A stretch of 64,000 nt of DNA from positions 496,001 through 560,000 of the forward strand of contig NC_088944.1 in NCBI RefSeq assembly GCF_033473495.1. Direction: 5' to 3'. Source of the stretch: Cercospora beticola (taxonomy: Eukaryota > Ascomycota > Dothideomycetes > Mycosphaerellales > Mycosphaerellaceae). A program made the position numbers and the translations under genes. Below, piece by piece: positions 43,991 through 56,150 of the stretch. The notes under the pieces were generated by a model. The model was not told where the DNA came from. It saw only the letters and a program-made list of their open reading frames with translations, and searched no databases. Position 1 is the stretch's first letter. Each line of letters begins with the position of its first letter.

Positions 43991-46900
43991 AAAAAAATAT
44001 TAGAATCTAGAATAGTATAAGCTAAAAAGAAATAGAACGAGAATATAAATAATACTAATAATACTAGTAATATATATATAATATATAGATATCTCTAAGC
44101 TAAAAATAATATATTATATAAATAGCTAGAAATCTATACTCTTAAAGCTAAGAACGAACGCTTACTAAAAGAAGTATAAATAATTAAATTACTAGTATAG
44201 TTAAGTATAATAGTACTAGGCCTCGGATAGCTAATACTTTAGTAAAGCGATATATCTATAAGTTATATAAGTAGTATATATTCTAAAAGTAATAAGTATA
44301 GCTTATATAAGTCTATTAAGCTATATATACTTAAGCTCTTTAAGAATAAAACTATAAAGAAAGTATATAAATTTATTTATACTTTCGAGGTAAACTTTAT
44401 AGCTATACTAAAGAGGTTTCTAATAGATTACTAGAAAGTAATTATAAGTATTATATATCTTATAAGTAAAGTATAAAAAATATAGTATAATAAATACTTA
44501 AATATTCTATTTATAGGATATACTTAGTCTTAGTTCTATTAATTTCTATATAATATTATTAGAGATTAAGTAAACTATATACTTCTTATAACTATAGAAT
44601 ATAAGAATATATACTAGAGTAAGAGCTAGAATATATAATAGATCTTAGTAACCTAGAGTTTTAGTTAGATAATTATACTAAGATATAGCTAGTATACTAG
44701 TTCTTTATAAAACTAAAGCTATTACTATATAAGGATATTATTAAGAACTATATTATTTCTAATAAGTATACTAACTTTATTACTCTAGTAAGATACTTTA
44801 AGTAAGCTAAGAAAACTATATCTTATAAGCTATATTATAGTAATACTAAGAATAAGTAGGCTAAGTATAAGTATATCGATAGTAATACTTCTTATAAAGA
44901 AGCTTCTAGTTCGACTAGTAACTAATATAATACTTATAGTAGTAAGCTAAAGAGTAAATATAGAAATAAAAGTAAAAGTAAAAGTTAGTAACCTATATAC
45001 TTTATATATAATAAAGTTAGCTATATTAGTTCTAACTACTTAAACTCTAGAAAAGATAGTAATAAGCTAGCTATTTATAGAGTAACTATAGTAAAGAAGT
45101 AGTTTAGAGTAAAAAAAGCTAAAGTACTAGAAATAATATATAAGTTACTAGTACTAAACTAGATAGTAATAACTCTCTACTAGTTTAGAGTATACTAGTA
45201 ATATATATAGAAGAAGAAGTCGAAATATAATTAGATAGTAAGCTAGCTACTTTTCTTCTTAATAATACTATAGATATTAATATAATATTAAGAGCCTTTA
45301 TACTATAGTATAACTTACTAATAAAGCCGAATATAGCTCTACTACTAGTTACTATCTTTATAGGTAAATTAGAGTACTATTATAGTATATACTATATATA
45401 TATATAGATTATAGACTCTAGTAGTAAGAAGTAATCTATAGATAGTATCTTCTATATATATAATATACTAACTTCTAATATAATCTTAAGCTATTTATAG
45501 TAACGTACTTAGTATATACTAGCTAGTAGTACTATAGATAAATAGCTATATAGTAACGATTATTTTAGTAAGTTCGAAGTCCGAGAAGCTTATAAGTTCT
45601 TTAAGAATTTTTAGAAAATACTAGTAGTATTTATAGTAAGCTTAAGTAAAATAGATAGTAAAGTTAAGTCTATTTCTAAGAAGTTCTATTATTTTAATAA
45701 TATTCTTAATCCGATAGAGAAAATAAGAAGTAAGCTAGTTAATAGTATAGAGTATATAATTAACTTATAGCCTAGAACTATACTACTATTCTATCTATTA
45801 TATTACTAGTTAAAGTAAGAACTAAATAAGTTTAAGAAATACTTAAAAATAGAACTCGAGTATAATTAGATCGAGTATTCTAATAGTAAAGTAAGTATAC
45901 TTATTCTATTTATACTAAAGAAGAATAATAAGCTATAGTTATATATCGACTACTATAAGCTAAACGAAATTACTATTAAGAACTAGTATCTACTACTTCT
46001 AATTAGTAAAATACTAGATAGACTTATAGAAGCTATATAGTTTATATCTTTAGACTTAGCTAATATATACTACTATATTCGGATTAAGCTAAGTAACTAC
46101 TAGAAGACTATATTCTATATATACTATAGCTATTTCTAGTATAAAGTAATACTTTTCGGCTTAATAAATATACTAGTAATATTCTAAGTATATATTAACT
46201 ATATACTAGTAGAGCTAGTCGATATAAGCTATATAGTATATCTAGACGATATTCTAATTTATAGTAGAATATATAAGAAATATATATAAGATATATATAC
46301 TATACTTAAAAGGCTCTATAAGTTTAGACTCTATATATAGCGTTCTAAGTATAAGTTCTTCTAGAAAAAAGTCGACTTTCTTAGATTTATAGTAACTACT
46401 AGTAGTATTATAATAGATCTAAGTAGAGTAGCTATAATTACTTTATAGCTAACTCTAACTATACTAATAGAAATTTAATTCTTCTTTAGATTTATAAACT
46501 TCTACTATTAATTTATTTTCGGATATTCGAGAGTTATAGTATCTTTAATAGCGCTATTAAAAAGTATAAAGGATAGAAAGAAACTAGAGCTAATTAAGTA
46601 GAAAGTAGCTAAGAAGTAAGTATTCTATAAGCTAAAGAATTAATTTTAAACTATACTACTACTAAGGTACTTTAACTTTATACTATACTTATAAGTTAAA
46701 ACCGACGCTTCCGACTTTATAGTAGCTAGTATTCTAAGCTAACTATTCGAAGTAGAATAGTATCTAATTACTTTCTTCTTATAGAAGATAATTAATACTA
46801 AATATAACTATAAAGTTTATAATAAGAAACTACTTATAGTAGTTAAAGTATTTAAAGTATAGTAACTATATTTCGAAAATACTATATATAAAGTTAAGGT

Positions 46901-48800
46901 ACTTATTAATTATACTAACTTTAAGAGATTTATAAACGTTAAGTAGTTAATAGATAGATAAGTAAAGTAGATAATATTTCTTACTTTCTTTAATTTTACT
47001 ATTAGCTATTAAGCTAGTAAGCTTAATCTAGCTAATATACTATCTAGATATAGTAACTATATATAAGAGATAAAGGAAATAAATAACCTCCTACTATTAC
47101 TATAGTAGAAACTCTAAATATAGAGTACTATATTTATAAGTAGCCTAGTTATTATCTATATAAAAGCTATATACTAGGCTTAGTTAGATACTCTAAAAGT
47201 AGTTATAGTAGTAGTTAAGAGTAGAGAGATAGTACTATCTAATAGTAGATATATTATAATAGTAGCTAACTATTTAGTTTATTAGTTTAGCTTTACTCTA
47301 CTTTTATAAGTTACTAGTACTATTACTATATAAGAGTAGCTATATACTAATATCTTAGATATAATTTTTAGGTATACTACTATATTAGTATAGCTCGATC
47401 TAAAAGTAAAAGTACTATATAAGTAGGCCGAATATAAAGATATAGTAAGCGAGAAATATACTATTAAGAATAGCTATATATACTATAAAGAAGCTCTATA
47501 TCTACCGAACGACCTAGTATTATAGATATAAGTAATCTATATATACTATAACGATATTCTAGTAAGCTATTTTAGTAAGAATAAAATAGTAGAATTAGTT
47601 AAATAGAAGTACTAGTAGTTAGAAGTTAGTAATAATATAAAGTAGTATATCGAGTAGTATAGTAACTATTAGAAAGTAAAAGTAAAGCGCTATTATCTCT
47701 ATAGTAAGAAAGCTATACTTCTACTACCTAACTATTTTTAGAAGAATTTATTTATAGACTTTATTATAGATCTTCTATTTAGTAAATAGAATAGCTATAT
47801 TTTCGATATAATTCTTATAATTATAGATCGTTACTCGAAGATAGTAACTTTCGTCTAAATAATAAAGTACTATACTAGTATAGAGCTTATAAATATTCTA
47901 ATTAATAAAATAATATAACTATATAGTATACTAGCTAGTATTATAAGTAATAGAAGCTTAGTTTTTACTAGCTAGTTCTAGTTAGACTTCTACTATAAAA
48001 TATATATTAAATATAAGCTAAGTACTATATTCTACTTATAGACTAATAGTTAAACTAAGTATATAAACTAAACGCTTAAGTAGTATCTATATATCTATTA
48101 TAGTAAGTAATAGAACGACTAGGCGTCTATTCTATTATTAGTAGAATTTATATATAATAATAGTATAAATACTATACTTAAAATATTACTATTTCGAGTA
48201 GTATATAAGTTTAATCTAGACCTTTCTATAGAAATATATAAGAGAGATATAAGTAAAGCTCGAAATATACTTCTTCGAAGAAAAGTACTAATAGTAAAGA
48301 ATACTATAGAAAAGTTAAAGTAGAACTATAAAGAGCTAACTAAGTACTAGTAATAAGTAAACGAATCTTAAGCTAAGTACTTTAATTAGAAGTACTAGCT
48401 AATAGAATTTAAGATTAGCGACTTAGTTCTATTATTTATAAAGAACTTCTAGTTAAAAGTACTATTAAAGAAGCTAGTAAATAAATTTACTAAACTATTT
48501 AAAGTTATTAATATAGTTAGAAAGTAGGCGTACTACCTAGCTCTACTAACTAGCTTATAGATTTATAATATCTTTTATATATTCTCTTAGAACTCTAGTA
48601 AAGTAGTAATATATAGAATACTAGCCTACTACTTATAAATAAGTAAAGTAAATAGAAAATTAAAAGAATACTAGAAAGCTATATAAAGAAAGATATAAAG
48701 AAGTATTTAGTTTAATAGTATAAATAGCTAGAGAAATATAATATTTAGAAGCTAGTAGAATATATTAGAGATTATAAGATATTTAATATATTCGAAGTAT
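43990..48800 (+). mobile_element. Ty3/gypsy LTR-retrotransposon, RIP-destroyed
   Basis: Read through stops on the plus strand, the order is gag-pol. A coiled-coil gag segment (AKNERLL, near 44.15 kb) and a gag core (44.3-44.9 kb) come first. Reverse transcriptase spans about 45895-46400, with YIDYYKLNEITIKN, ILDRL and ILFGLINI boxes and an intact YLDD at 46239-46250. RNase H carries TDASDF at 46701-46718. Integrase begins DFIIDLLFSK at 47757. The second integrase Asp (S-D-R-G-S box) is Asn at 47949-47951, the expected G-to-A from RIP of TGA. A tail to 48.6 kb fits the post-integrase segment (KAYRL-like, IHNVFHV-like). LTR ends were not resolved. It cannot be active. Confidence 0.88.
45895..46400 (+). 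pseudogene. Reverse transcriptase of the gypsy element
   Basis: Conceptual reading gives the RT blocks in order: IDYYKLN, TIKN-YLLLLISKILDRL, SLDLANIYYYIRIK, YKVILFGLIN, YINYILVEL and VYLDDILIYSR. The fingers/palm spacing matches Ty3/gypsy RT. Interrupted by several TAG/TAA from former CAG/CAA. Confidence 0.88.
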
Positions 48801-49745
48801 AATATAAAACTAAATAGCCTATATATAAAATAAAACTATAGAAGAAATAGTAATACTAGTAGTTAGTAGAATAGTAAAGAATTCTAAGAATTCTAAATAC
48901 TAAGTATTACTAAAATATAAGAACTACTAAAATATAAGAATTTAGAAAACTAAAATATTATAAAAGAAAAGAAAGTATTTATTTATAGTATTTATAAGTA
49001 TAGTATATACTATATATAATAGAAGTATATAGCTTAGAGCTAGCGAGATATAAGAGTACTATAAGAGCCTAGTAGAAGAAAAGTATAAGGTCTATAGACT
49101 ACTTACTATCTATATTTAAGTCTATATTATTATTCTTCTTTTTACTTTTCTTTTTATTATTTATTTCGAGCTTAGAGAGCTCTTCTTTATTCTAAGTAAA
49201 CTAGCTAGAGTAAATAGAAGTAATAGTAAGATCTAGAGCTTTACTAGAAGTACTAAGTAAATAGAGCTTCTATTATATAAATTAGTACTATATAAAAGAA
49301 GTAAGTAACTAGTAGAATATAAAATATATTTTATACTCTAGCTCGAATATACTATACTAGATAGTAAGACCTATACTTATTACTATAAGCTTATTAGTAG
49401 AAAGTATACTAGTAGCTAGTACTTTACTAGCTTTTTTTAGTATAAAGAAAATACTAGTAGATTTACTTAAGTTACTCTATAGATACTTAAAAGTAGTAGC
49501 GATAGTTTTACTTATATTATTAAAGTATTAGTAGAGCTACTATATTTAGGATCTAAGTAGTAAGACCTCGATACTTAGAGTTAAGTAGAAGTAGCGCTTC
49601 CTCTAGCTCTAAGTAATATCTCGCTATATAGTACCTTGCTACTTAGCTTAATTAGCTATATTAACTCTACTATATTATTATAATCCGCTACTTATCTCTT
49701 AGTTCTAGAAGTATTATTATTATATATCGCGCGTTTATACTCGTC
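48800..49745. other. AT-rich sequence without recognised content
   Basis: Probably the 3' end of the gypsy element (a purine run AAAAGAAAAGAAAG near 48962 could be a polypurine tract) and flanking DNA. No coding relic was identified. Confidence 0.3.
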
Positions 49746-49982
49746 TATACTACTCGTCGTATTACTACTTATTATATTACTACTCGTTATATATTCGCTT
49801 ATTATATATTCGCTTATTATATATTCGTATACTACTCGTTATATACTACTCGTTATATACTACTCGTTATATACTACTCGTTATATACTACTCGTTATAT
49901 ACTACTCGTTATACGTTATATATTATATATTATATACTACTTATTATATACTACTTATCGTACGTTATATATTATATATTAT
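49746..49982. repeat. AT-rich minisatellite (14-bp and 15-bp units)
   Basis: Core of six head-to-tail 14-bp units (TACTACTCGTTATA) at about 49829-49913, preceded by three 15-bp ATTATATATTCGCTT-like units and followed by ATTATATATTATATACTACT variants. Units keep CG but have no CA/TG, so the array either expanded after RIP or was itself mutated uniformly. Confidence 0.8.
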
Positions 49983-50078
49983 CTACTCTATATAAAACTT
50001 CTATATACTATCGAGATACTTTTACTACTATCGAAGCGGATATTATCCGCTTACTAAGCTTTCTATAAACTAGATATC

Positions 50079-50190
50079 TTCGCTTTAAAGTCTATCTAAG
50101 AATATAGTATTAATTACTATAGTAGACTATATAGATATCTAGATAAATAACTAGAAACTCTATTAGTAGAGTTTATAGTCTTATTCTTAT
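50079..50190. repeat. Short direct repeats flanking the dynamin relic, left copies
   Basis: TTTAAAGTCTATCTA..ATAGTAT..ATTACTATAG (50080-50124) recurs at about 52362-52402, and AAATAACTAGAAACTCTA..TAGAGTTTATAG (50146-50182) recurs at about 52818-52855. The second contains an inverted repeat (AAACTCTA / TAGAGTTT) able to form a hairpin. Origin unknown; possibly remnants of duplicated exons or element ends. Confidence 0.5.
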
Positions 50191-50399
50191 TAAGTCTATT
50201 AGTCTACTAACGATAATACGATTAATTTTACTAAAAATAATAATAAAGTAATTAAGTAGAGATCTTAGTAAGTTATAGCTTCTAAAGCTAAGGAAGATAA
50301 AGAAGTCTATTTTAGAATATTAGATACTAATTATAATATTTTCTATATTTCTAGTATATTTAAACTAGTAAGTCGAATAAATTATCTATAGCTTTAGAA

Positions 50400-52420
50400 A
50401 AGAAAGTATTTTTAGTAAAGTCTCGAATAAGATAATAATTAACTACCTACTCTATTATATTTATAATAAAAGTAGTACGCTTACTCTATAGTTCTATTAG
50501 CAAAATATAAGAATATTTTAGGTAGATTATATACTTCGTAGAGAGCTAAGAGATAGTCTAGAGCGTTCTTAGAAGTACTATAGATATTATTATTTAAACT
50601 AAAATATATACTTAATACTATAATATATATATTATAGTCTAAATATAATAAAGTCTTAGTCGTAGTAAGTTCTTTATCGAGCTTATAGTTAGCTAGCTTC
50701 GTTATATTAGCTAGATATAATAGATTATATATAGTATTTAAGTAATTCTTATTATTTATAAGCTAATAAAGCTAGCTCTAAGCCGACTCGAAACGGCGCT
50801 ATAGGTCGTTATCTATAGAGTCTAGGATCTTATTAATAAGATCGAGTAGAGCTATTATATAGATAACTTTCTTTATAAGGCTAGTATAAGTACTTTCGAC
50901 TTAGATAATATACTATTTAGCTAGCCTCTTCTATAGCTTAGATTACTTATAGAAGGTATTCTAAACTAGTAGTATACTTAGTATTCTAGGAAGTTTAGAG
51001 CTACGTATATACTTATATAGCTTTATAATCTAATTAATAGCTTCCTTATAATCTATATTACTTTTTCTTTTCTCGATACTATTAGCTTTACTCTAGTTAT
51101 ACTTACTTAAAGTATCTATACTAGAAGTAACTCTATTTTAGATAAAGTAGTACTTATATCTAAATACTCTAATCTAGATAGCGAAGTAGTTCTAGAGATC
51201 GGCGATAACTATAGAAAGATATTTTAGTTTAATTTTCGAAGTACTTATAATATTTAGATAAAAGAACTCGTTATAGAAGTTTCTAGCTACTATATTATAT
51301 ACGATATTAAAAACCTTAAAGCTAACGTTTCTAAGAATCTTTCGCTATTAATTAGAATCTATACGCTTATCTCCGAGCTCTTATAGCTTATCTATAGTTT
51401 TCCTAAGTAGTTTTATAATCTTATTTTATAGTTTAGGAAAGTCGTACTTATATTACTCGACTCTTAATCTAGATACTTAATTATAAAAGGTAGCGATCTC
51501 TTTTCTATTAGAAGGAATACTCTTCTAGTAACTAGAGCTAGTAAAAACCTACTCTTAATAGTAGTATAGCTTAAAGTCTTTCTTACTATTAGCGATAGGC
51601 TAGTTTATAACTATATACTAGCCGAGCTAAAGTAAAATACTTTTATTTATAAAGAGGTCGAGATATAATTACTCTTACTTCGAACTCGATATTAGTCTAT
51701 CTAGCTTTATAATAATTCTAAGAGTATAAGCTTCTATTAGATTATACTAGTAGTAGATTATTAAGATCTTATATATAGCTAGATCGATAGTAGTAGGTAT
51801 TACTACGAGAATAATTACGCAATTATTAGCAAGAATCTCGGTATATAGATCTTTAATAAACTTAAAGTTATTTTTAGTATAAATATCTATAGTTATATAG
51901 ATTAGGCCTAGCAAATCGAGTAGTAAGAAATAACTATATATCGGGCCTATAATTTTAATATATAGTCTATATACTAAAAAAGTATTATAGCTATTATCTA
52001 ATTTCTTTAAGCCTATCTATAAGGTTACTTTATCGATTAGTTACTAGAAGTCTTTAAAATCTATAAGCTTCTTATCGAACTTTATAAGCTTCTTATATTC
52101 TACTAGAGTACTCTTTAGGCTAGGTATAATTTTAACTATAACCGATTTAAAATCTATATTATATAAAGTAATCTAAGTAGCGAATTATATATAAATACTC
52201 TTAGCTTATAGAAATAGGACTTAAGTTAGTCTAGTAAGTAGTAAACTCTTACTAGCTAACTAATCGCTATATATAATAATCTCTAGTAGCTTTAGTAGAT
52301 CCTCTAAGCTATAGGTCTAAAGCTCGTTTATAACTTTAAAGCTTTTATATACGTCTTTACTTTAAAGTCTATCTAGAAAGATAGTATCGATTACTATAGC
52401 TAATTTGTTATTAGCCTCTT
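50400..52420 (-). pseudogene. Dynamin-family GTPase gene, RIP-destroyed
   Basis: Reading the minus strand through stops gives a dynamin GTPase domain. G1 reads SD-LASKS (from GDQ-SxKS) at 52245-52268, followed by FATQITL. G3 reads LDLLGLI (from DLPGLI) at 51901-51920. After it come TKNNFKFIKDLYTEILANNC and IILVV, then the helix to RIIIKLDRL (G4, from TKPD) near 51693-51716. Then LGW and a stalk-like region (about 50.4-51.6 kb) matching the middle domain in order. Fungal dynamin-like proteins of this type act in membrane fission, and in Vps1/Dnm1 relatives at vacuoles, peroxisomes and mitochondria; many ascomycetes also have extra orphan paralogs. Changes are almost all C-to-T/G-to-A. Ends are approximate. 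Confidence 0.78.
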
Positions 52421-54033
52421 CTTTATAAGTACTATATATCTTACTATATACTATTTAAGTAAGGCCGGATAATATTATATACGCTACTAGATTATATATT
52501 ACTATATCGGTAGATAAGAGGCTAAAGAAAAGTCGCTTTAAAGTCGAAATAAACTATAATTAATAGATTATTAAAAAAATTTAAGTAGATATAAATAGTA
52601 GAAGCTATTTTATATACTAGATAGTTAGCTATAACGAAGTAAGTAAACTATTATTAAGTAAAGCCTTTAGCTTTACTAGCCTACTATACTTCTTATATAA
52701 TAGATAATAGTCTATATTATATAGCTTCTTCTTTCTATATTTCTTATCTACTTTACTACTATCTCTTATATTTTCTAGTAATTAGTAAGCTATCTACTCG
52801 AAGCGTATTTATATAGTTAAATAACTAGAAACTCTAATAATAGAGTTTATAGTTTTACTATAGCTAAATCTACTTATCTAAAGTATAGATAGTTATATTA
52901 TCTAGATATAATACCTATTTATCGATATCCTCTATATCTAGATCTACTACTTTTAGACTATAGTTATAGTATATATCTCTAGCCTCTAAAGCTCTTTATA
53001 TAGTTATAAGTATCTTATATATTATAGTACTACTATATTAAATAGCTCTAGTTACTACTTTACTTTCTATATTATCTTAGTTACTCTTATCGATACTAGA
53101 TATCTACTCTTATATTACTATATAGCGCCTCTTTATATTACCTCTCTTTTATACTTTAGTTTATATAGTAGGTAATTAGATTATAGATACGATCTATATA
53201 GCCTATAACGCTTTTAATTCTAGCCGATTCTCTTCTAGGTTTAGAAAGAATACTTCTACTATTCGGTAGCTTTCTATACTCTTAGTTCTTATATTTAGCG
53301 AAGTAATATCTAAATTAATAATATATTTTAACTTTAGTACTCTACTACGATTCTATCGTTACTAAACTAGATCTAGTTTTTAGGACTAAGTATATATCTA
53401 ACTAGCTTCTACTTCTTTAAGTATATACTTTCGCTTATAATTTACTACGATCTAGAATAGTAGTTACTTTAGTACTATAGCTAGTAAGTTATACTTTAGT
53501 CTATTCTTTAGTCGAAGTTTATCGAACTAGTTCTTCCTCTATACTTTCTTAATAATCTATAAGCTACTTCTTCGTATAGTATCTATAGATTTATCTATTC
53601 TAATATTAACTTATACGATTATATTCTAGTCTATATTCTCTAGCTATATCTTACTTATATATATCTCCGGATTCTTATATATTTTCTAAATCTAGTATAT
53701 CTCTATATACTACTATAGAAGTACTATCTATAGGCCTATATTTTTACTATAGTTAGTAAGTAATTCGAGTACTTCTTAGATAATATCTACTAGTATCTAG
53801 CCTCGTTATAGGTTCTAAATATATTCTAATATAGATAGTCTCTTAGTATTAAAGTATAGCTAGAAGAGTTAGTAGTTTATTTTATTATTAGATATAATAT
53901 CTAGCTAACTTAGAATATTATAGCTAGTTATAGTATTAAATCGCTCTACTTATAAGTATATTATATTCTAGTCTATATTAGTCTATAGATATACTATTAC
54001 TCTTAATAGATATTCTTAATAATATAATTATAG
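52420..54033. other. AT-rich sequence without recognised content
   Basis: Retains CpG and lacks CpA like the RecQ-like region. It may hold the left part of whatever gene the copia element interrupted, since the 5-bp duplication at 54034 continues at 60175, but I could not assign a protein to it. Confidence 0.3.
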
Positions 54034-54038
54034 TATAC

Positions 54039-54268
54039 TATCGAATTATATTCTTATAGGTACTTATCGGATAGGTATAATATAATAGAAGTAGAAATAA
54101 TAAGTAGGAACTAACCGAGTTAATTATATTAGTTAGTTATAGGTTATATCTTACTCCTAAAATAGATATTAGCTAGGTTATATAACCTAGTATTATATAA
54201 TCTATATTATCTAATTCTAATCTCTAAAGTATCTCTTAGAATATCGAACTAGACTATACTTTCTAATA
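54039..54268 (-). repeat. Copia 3' LTR (left copy)
   Basis: 230 bp, starts TATCGAATTATATTC and ends TTTCTAATA; the former TG..CA ends are now TA..TA. By eye it differs from the right LTR at 11 positions, all transitions. Confidence 0.9.
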
Positions 54269-55599
54269 CTCCTACTTAGGCTAGATAGTCTTCTATTTAT
54301 ATTTCTATATTTAAATCTATTTCTAAATTATAATAAGTTATTAGGTACTATAGTTATATAGTTAGAGCTATATATCTAATCTATCTTAGTTTAACTCCTT
54401 AGCCTAGTATCTATAAATCCTTCTTCTAGTATATACTATAAGAGAGATAGCTTCGTTTTTACTTCTCTACTAGGCTTTTCCTTTTAGACTATATATAGAT
54501 TCCTAGATCCTAATTACTTATTATATATAGTAAGCTACTTCTTCTATAGTATAACTCCTAGGCTTAATATTACCTAATTAAGGATATTATATATCTCTTA
54601 ATTAAGTATCCTCTTTTATTAATTCTAGGTCTAGAGTTTAATCTATAGTTAGAGCTAGAATCTTTTACTCTTTTCTATATAAGCTAGAGTTATCTTATAA
54701 ACTTCTAAAACTATAGCCTACTTTTTAGTTTAGTTAGGCTATTAGTAACTATCTCTTTTATTAGAATATATTCTACTATAACTTTCCTCTACTACTAGAG
54801 ATATCTAATATAGTTATATATAATATTAATATATTTAGATCTCTTATAGGTATATATATCCTTAATAAGAGTTAAAGCTACCTAATTATCTTCTATAATC
54901 TATACTAGCTTTAGTTCTCTTACTATATTAGAATATACTTTTATAGTTAGTTAGAATAGATATTCTTCTACTAACTCTATATAGTCTATCTCTCTTAAGA
55001 GTACTACTAGAAACTAAGATTACTTTATATATATATTTATAGCTATATACTTAGCTTCTATTATTAATATTATAATAGACTTTTACTTCCTACTTATCTA
55101 AGAAACTAGAGCTCTATAAAGGAAGAAAATACTCCTAAGGATTAAGACTCTATCTACTTTATCTATTATATAGTTAGAGTCTAAATATCCTATTAGACTT
55201 TCTCTATTTCTTCTAAATATTAGTTCTAAGTCTTAGGATAACTTTAGGTATCTTACTAGTTTCTTTAGAGCTTATATATACCTCTTAGTTAGGTCTAAGA
55301 TATATAAGCTTAACCTTCTAAGAGAGAAAGTAATATCTAGTCTTATTATAACTATAGGCTATATCTAGGTACTAGTTTAGCTTTAGTACTCTATTTTATT
55401 CCTTCTTTTATTATATAAGCCTATTAGTTTTAGGCTATTATAACTATCTATTAGTAAGAGAGTTAGGTTAGCTATCTCCTTAGTTATTCCTAGCTTTATA
55501 AGGTTCTCCTAAATAAAGTATTCTTAATTAAGCTTTAAAGTTCTAGCTTATCTATCTCTTATTAACTTTATTCTAAGGATTTTCTCTAGTTCTTTAAGA

Positions 55600-56150
55600 T
55601 CTTTAATCTTAAATATCTTACCTAGCTATTCCTTAAACTAAAGTATATCTTCTAGCTTTAGTACTATAATTAGAATATTATCTATATAAGTTAGGATTAG
55701 AATATTCCTTTCCTAGTAAATAAGAAAGTATAGGTCTACTTCTAATTATATAAACCTAATCTATTTTAACTTTAAGATATAGAGTTTGTTCTAGTCTCTT
55801 ACTACTTACTTTAGTCTATATAAGCTTCTTAGGATTTATAGAACTATATTAGGTAGAATCTTAACTCCTAGTAGTAGAATTATAAAGATTTCTTCTTAAA
55901 GTTTACTCTTAGTAAATATATTATTTATATCTACTTAGTAGAGTTCTAGATCCTTCTTATAAACTATAGCTATAAATACTCTTAAGGTATTATATCTAAC
56001 TATTAGTATAAAGGTCTCCTAGAAATTAACTCTAAATTTCTAAAAGAAACCTCTTATAACTAGTCTTACTTTAAACTTCTTAATAGCTCTACTAATTAAT
56101 CTCTTTATATTAAATACCTACTTAGATATAATAAGGTTTACTCCTTTAGA
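55600..56150 (-). pseudogene. Reverse transcriptase of the copia element
   Basis: Conceptual minus-strand reading gives ILRSLYRLK, then RD-NKLYILKLK-IRFI and ERNILILTYIDNILI, the copia-type RT palm, with the catalytic YVDD changed to YIDN and several Gln codons turned to stops. Confidence 0.85.

Noticed and set aside
42660..49000. LTRs of the gypsy element
   Set aside because: I compared 42.6-43.9 kb with 48.8-49.7 kb by eye and found no convincing repeated ends. Low-complexity matches such as AATTATAATTCTTCTACTT are not enough, so no LTR is annotated.
49746..49982. CRISPR-like array
   Set aside because: Units are directly tandem without spacers, and the genome is fungal; it is a minisatellite.
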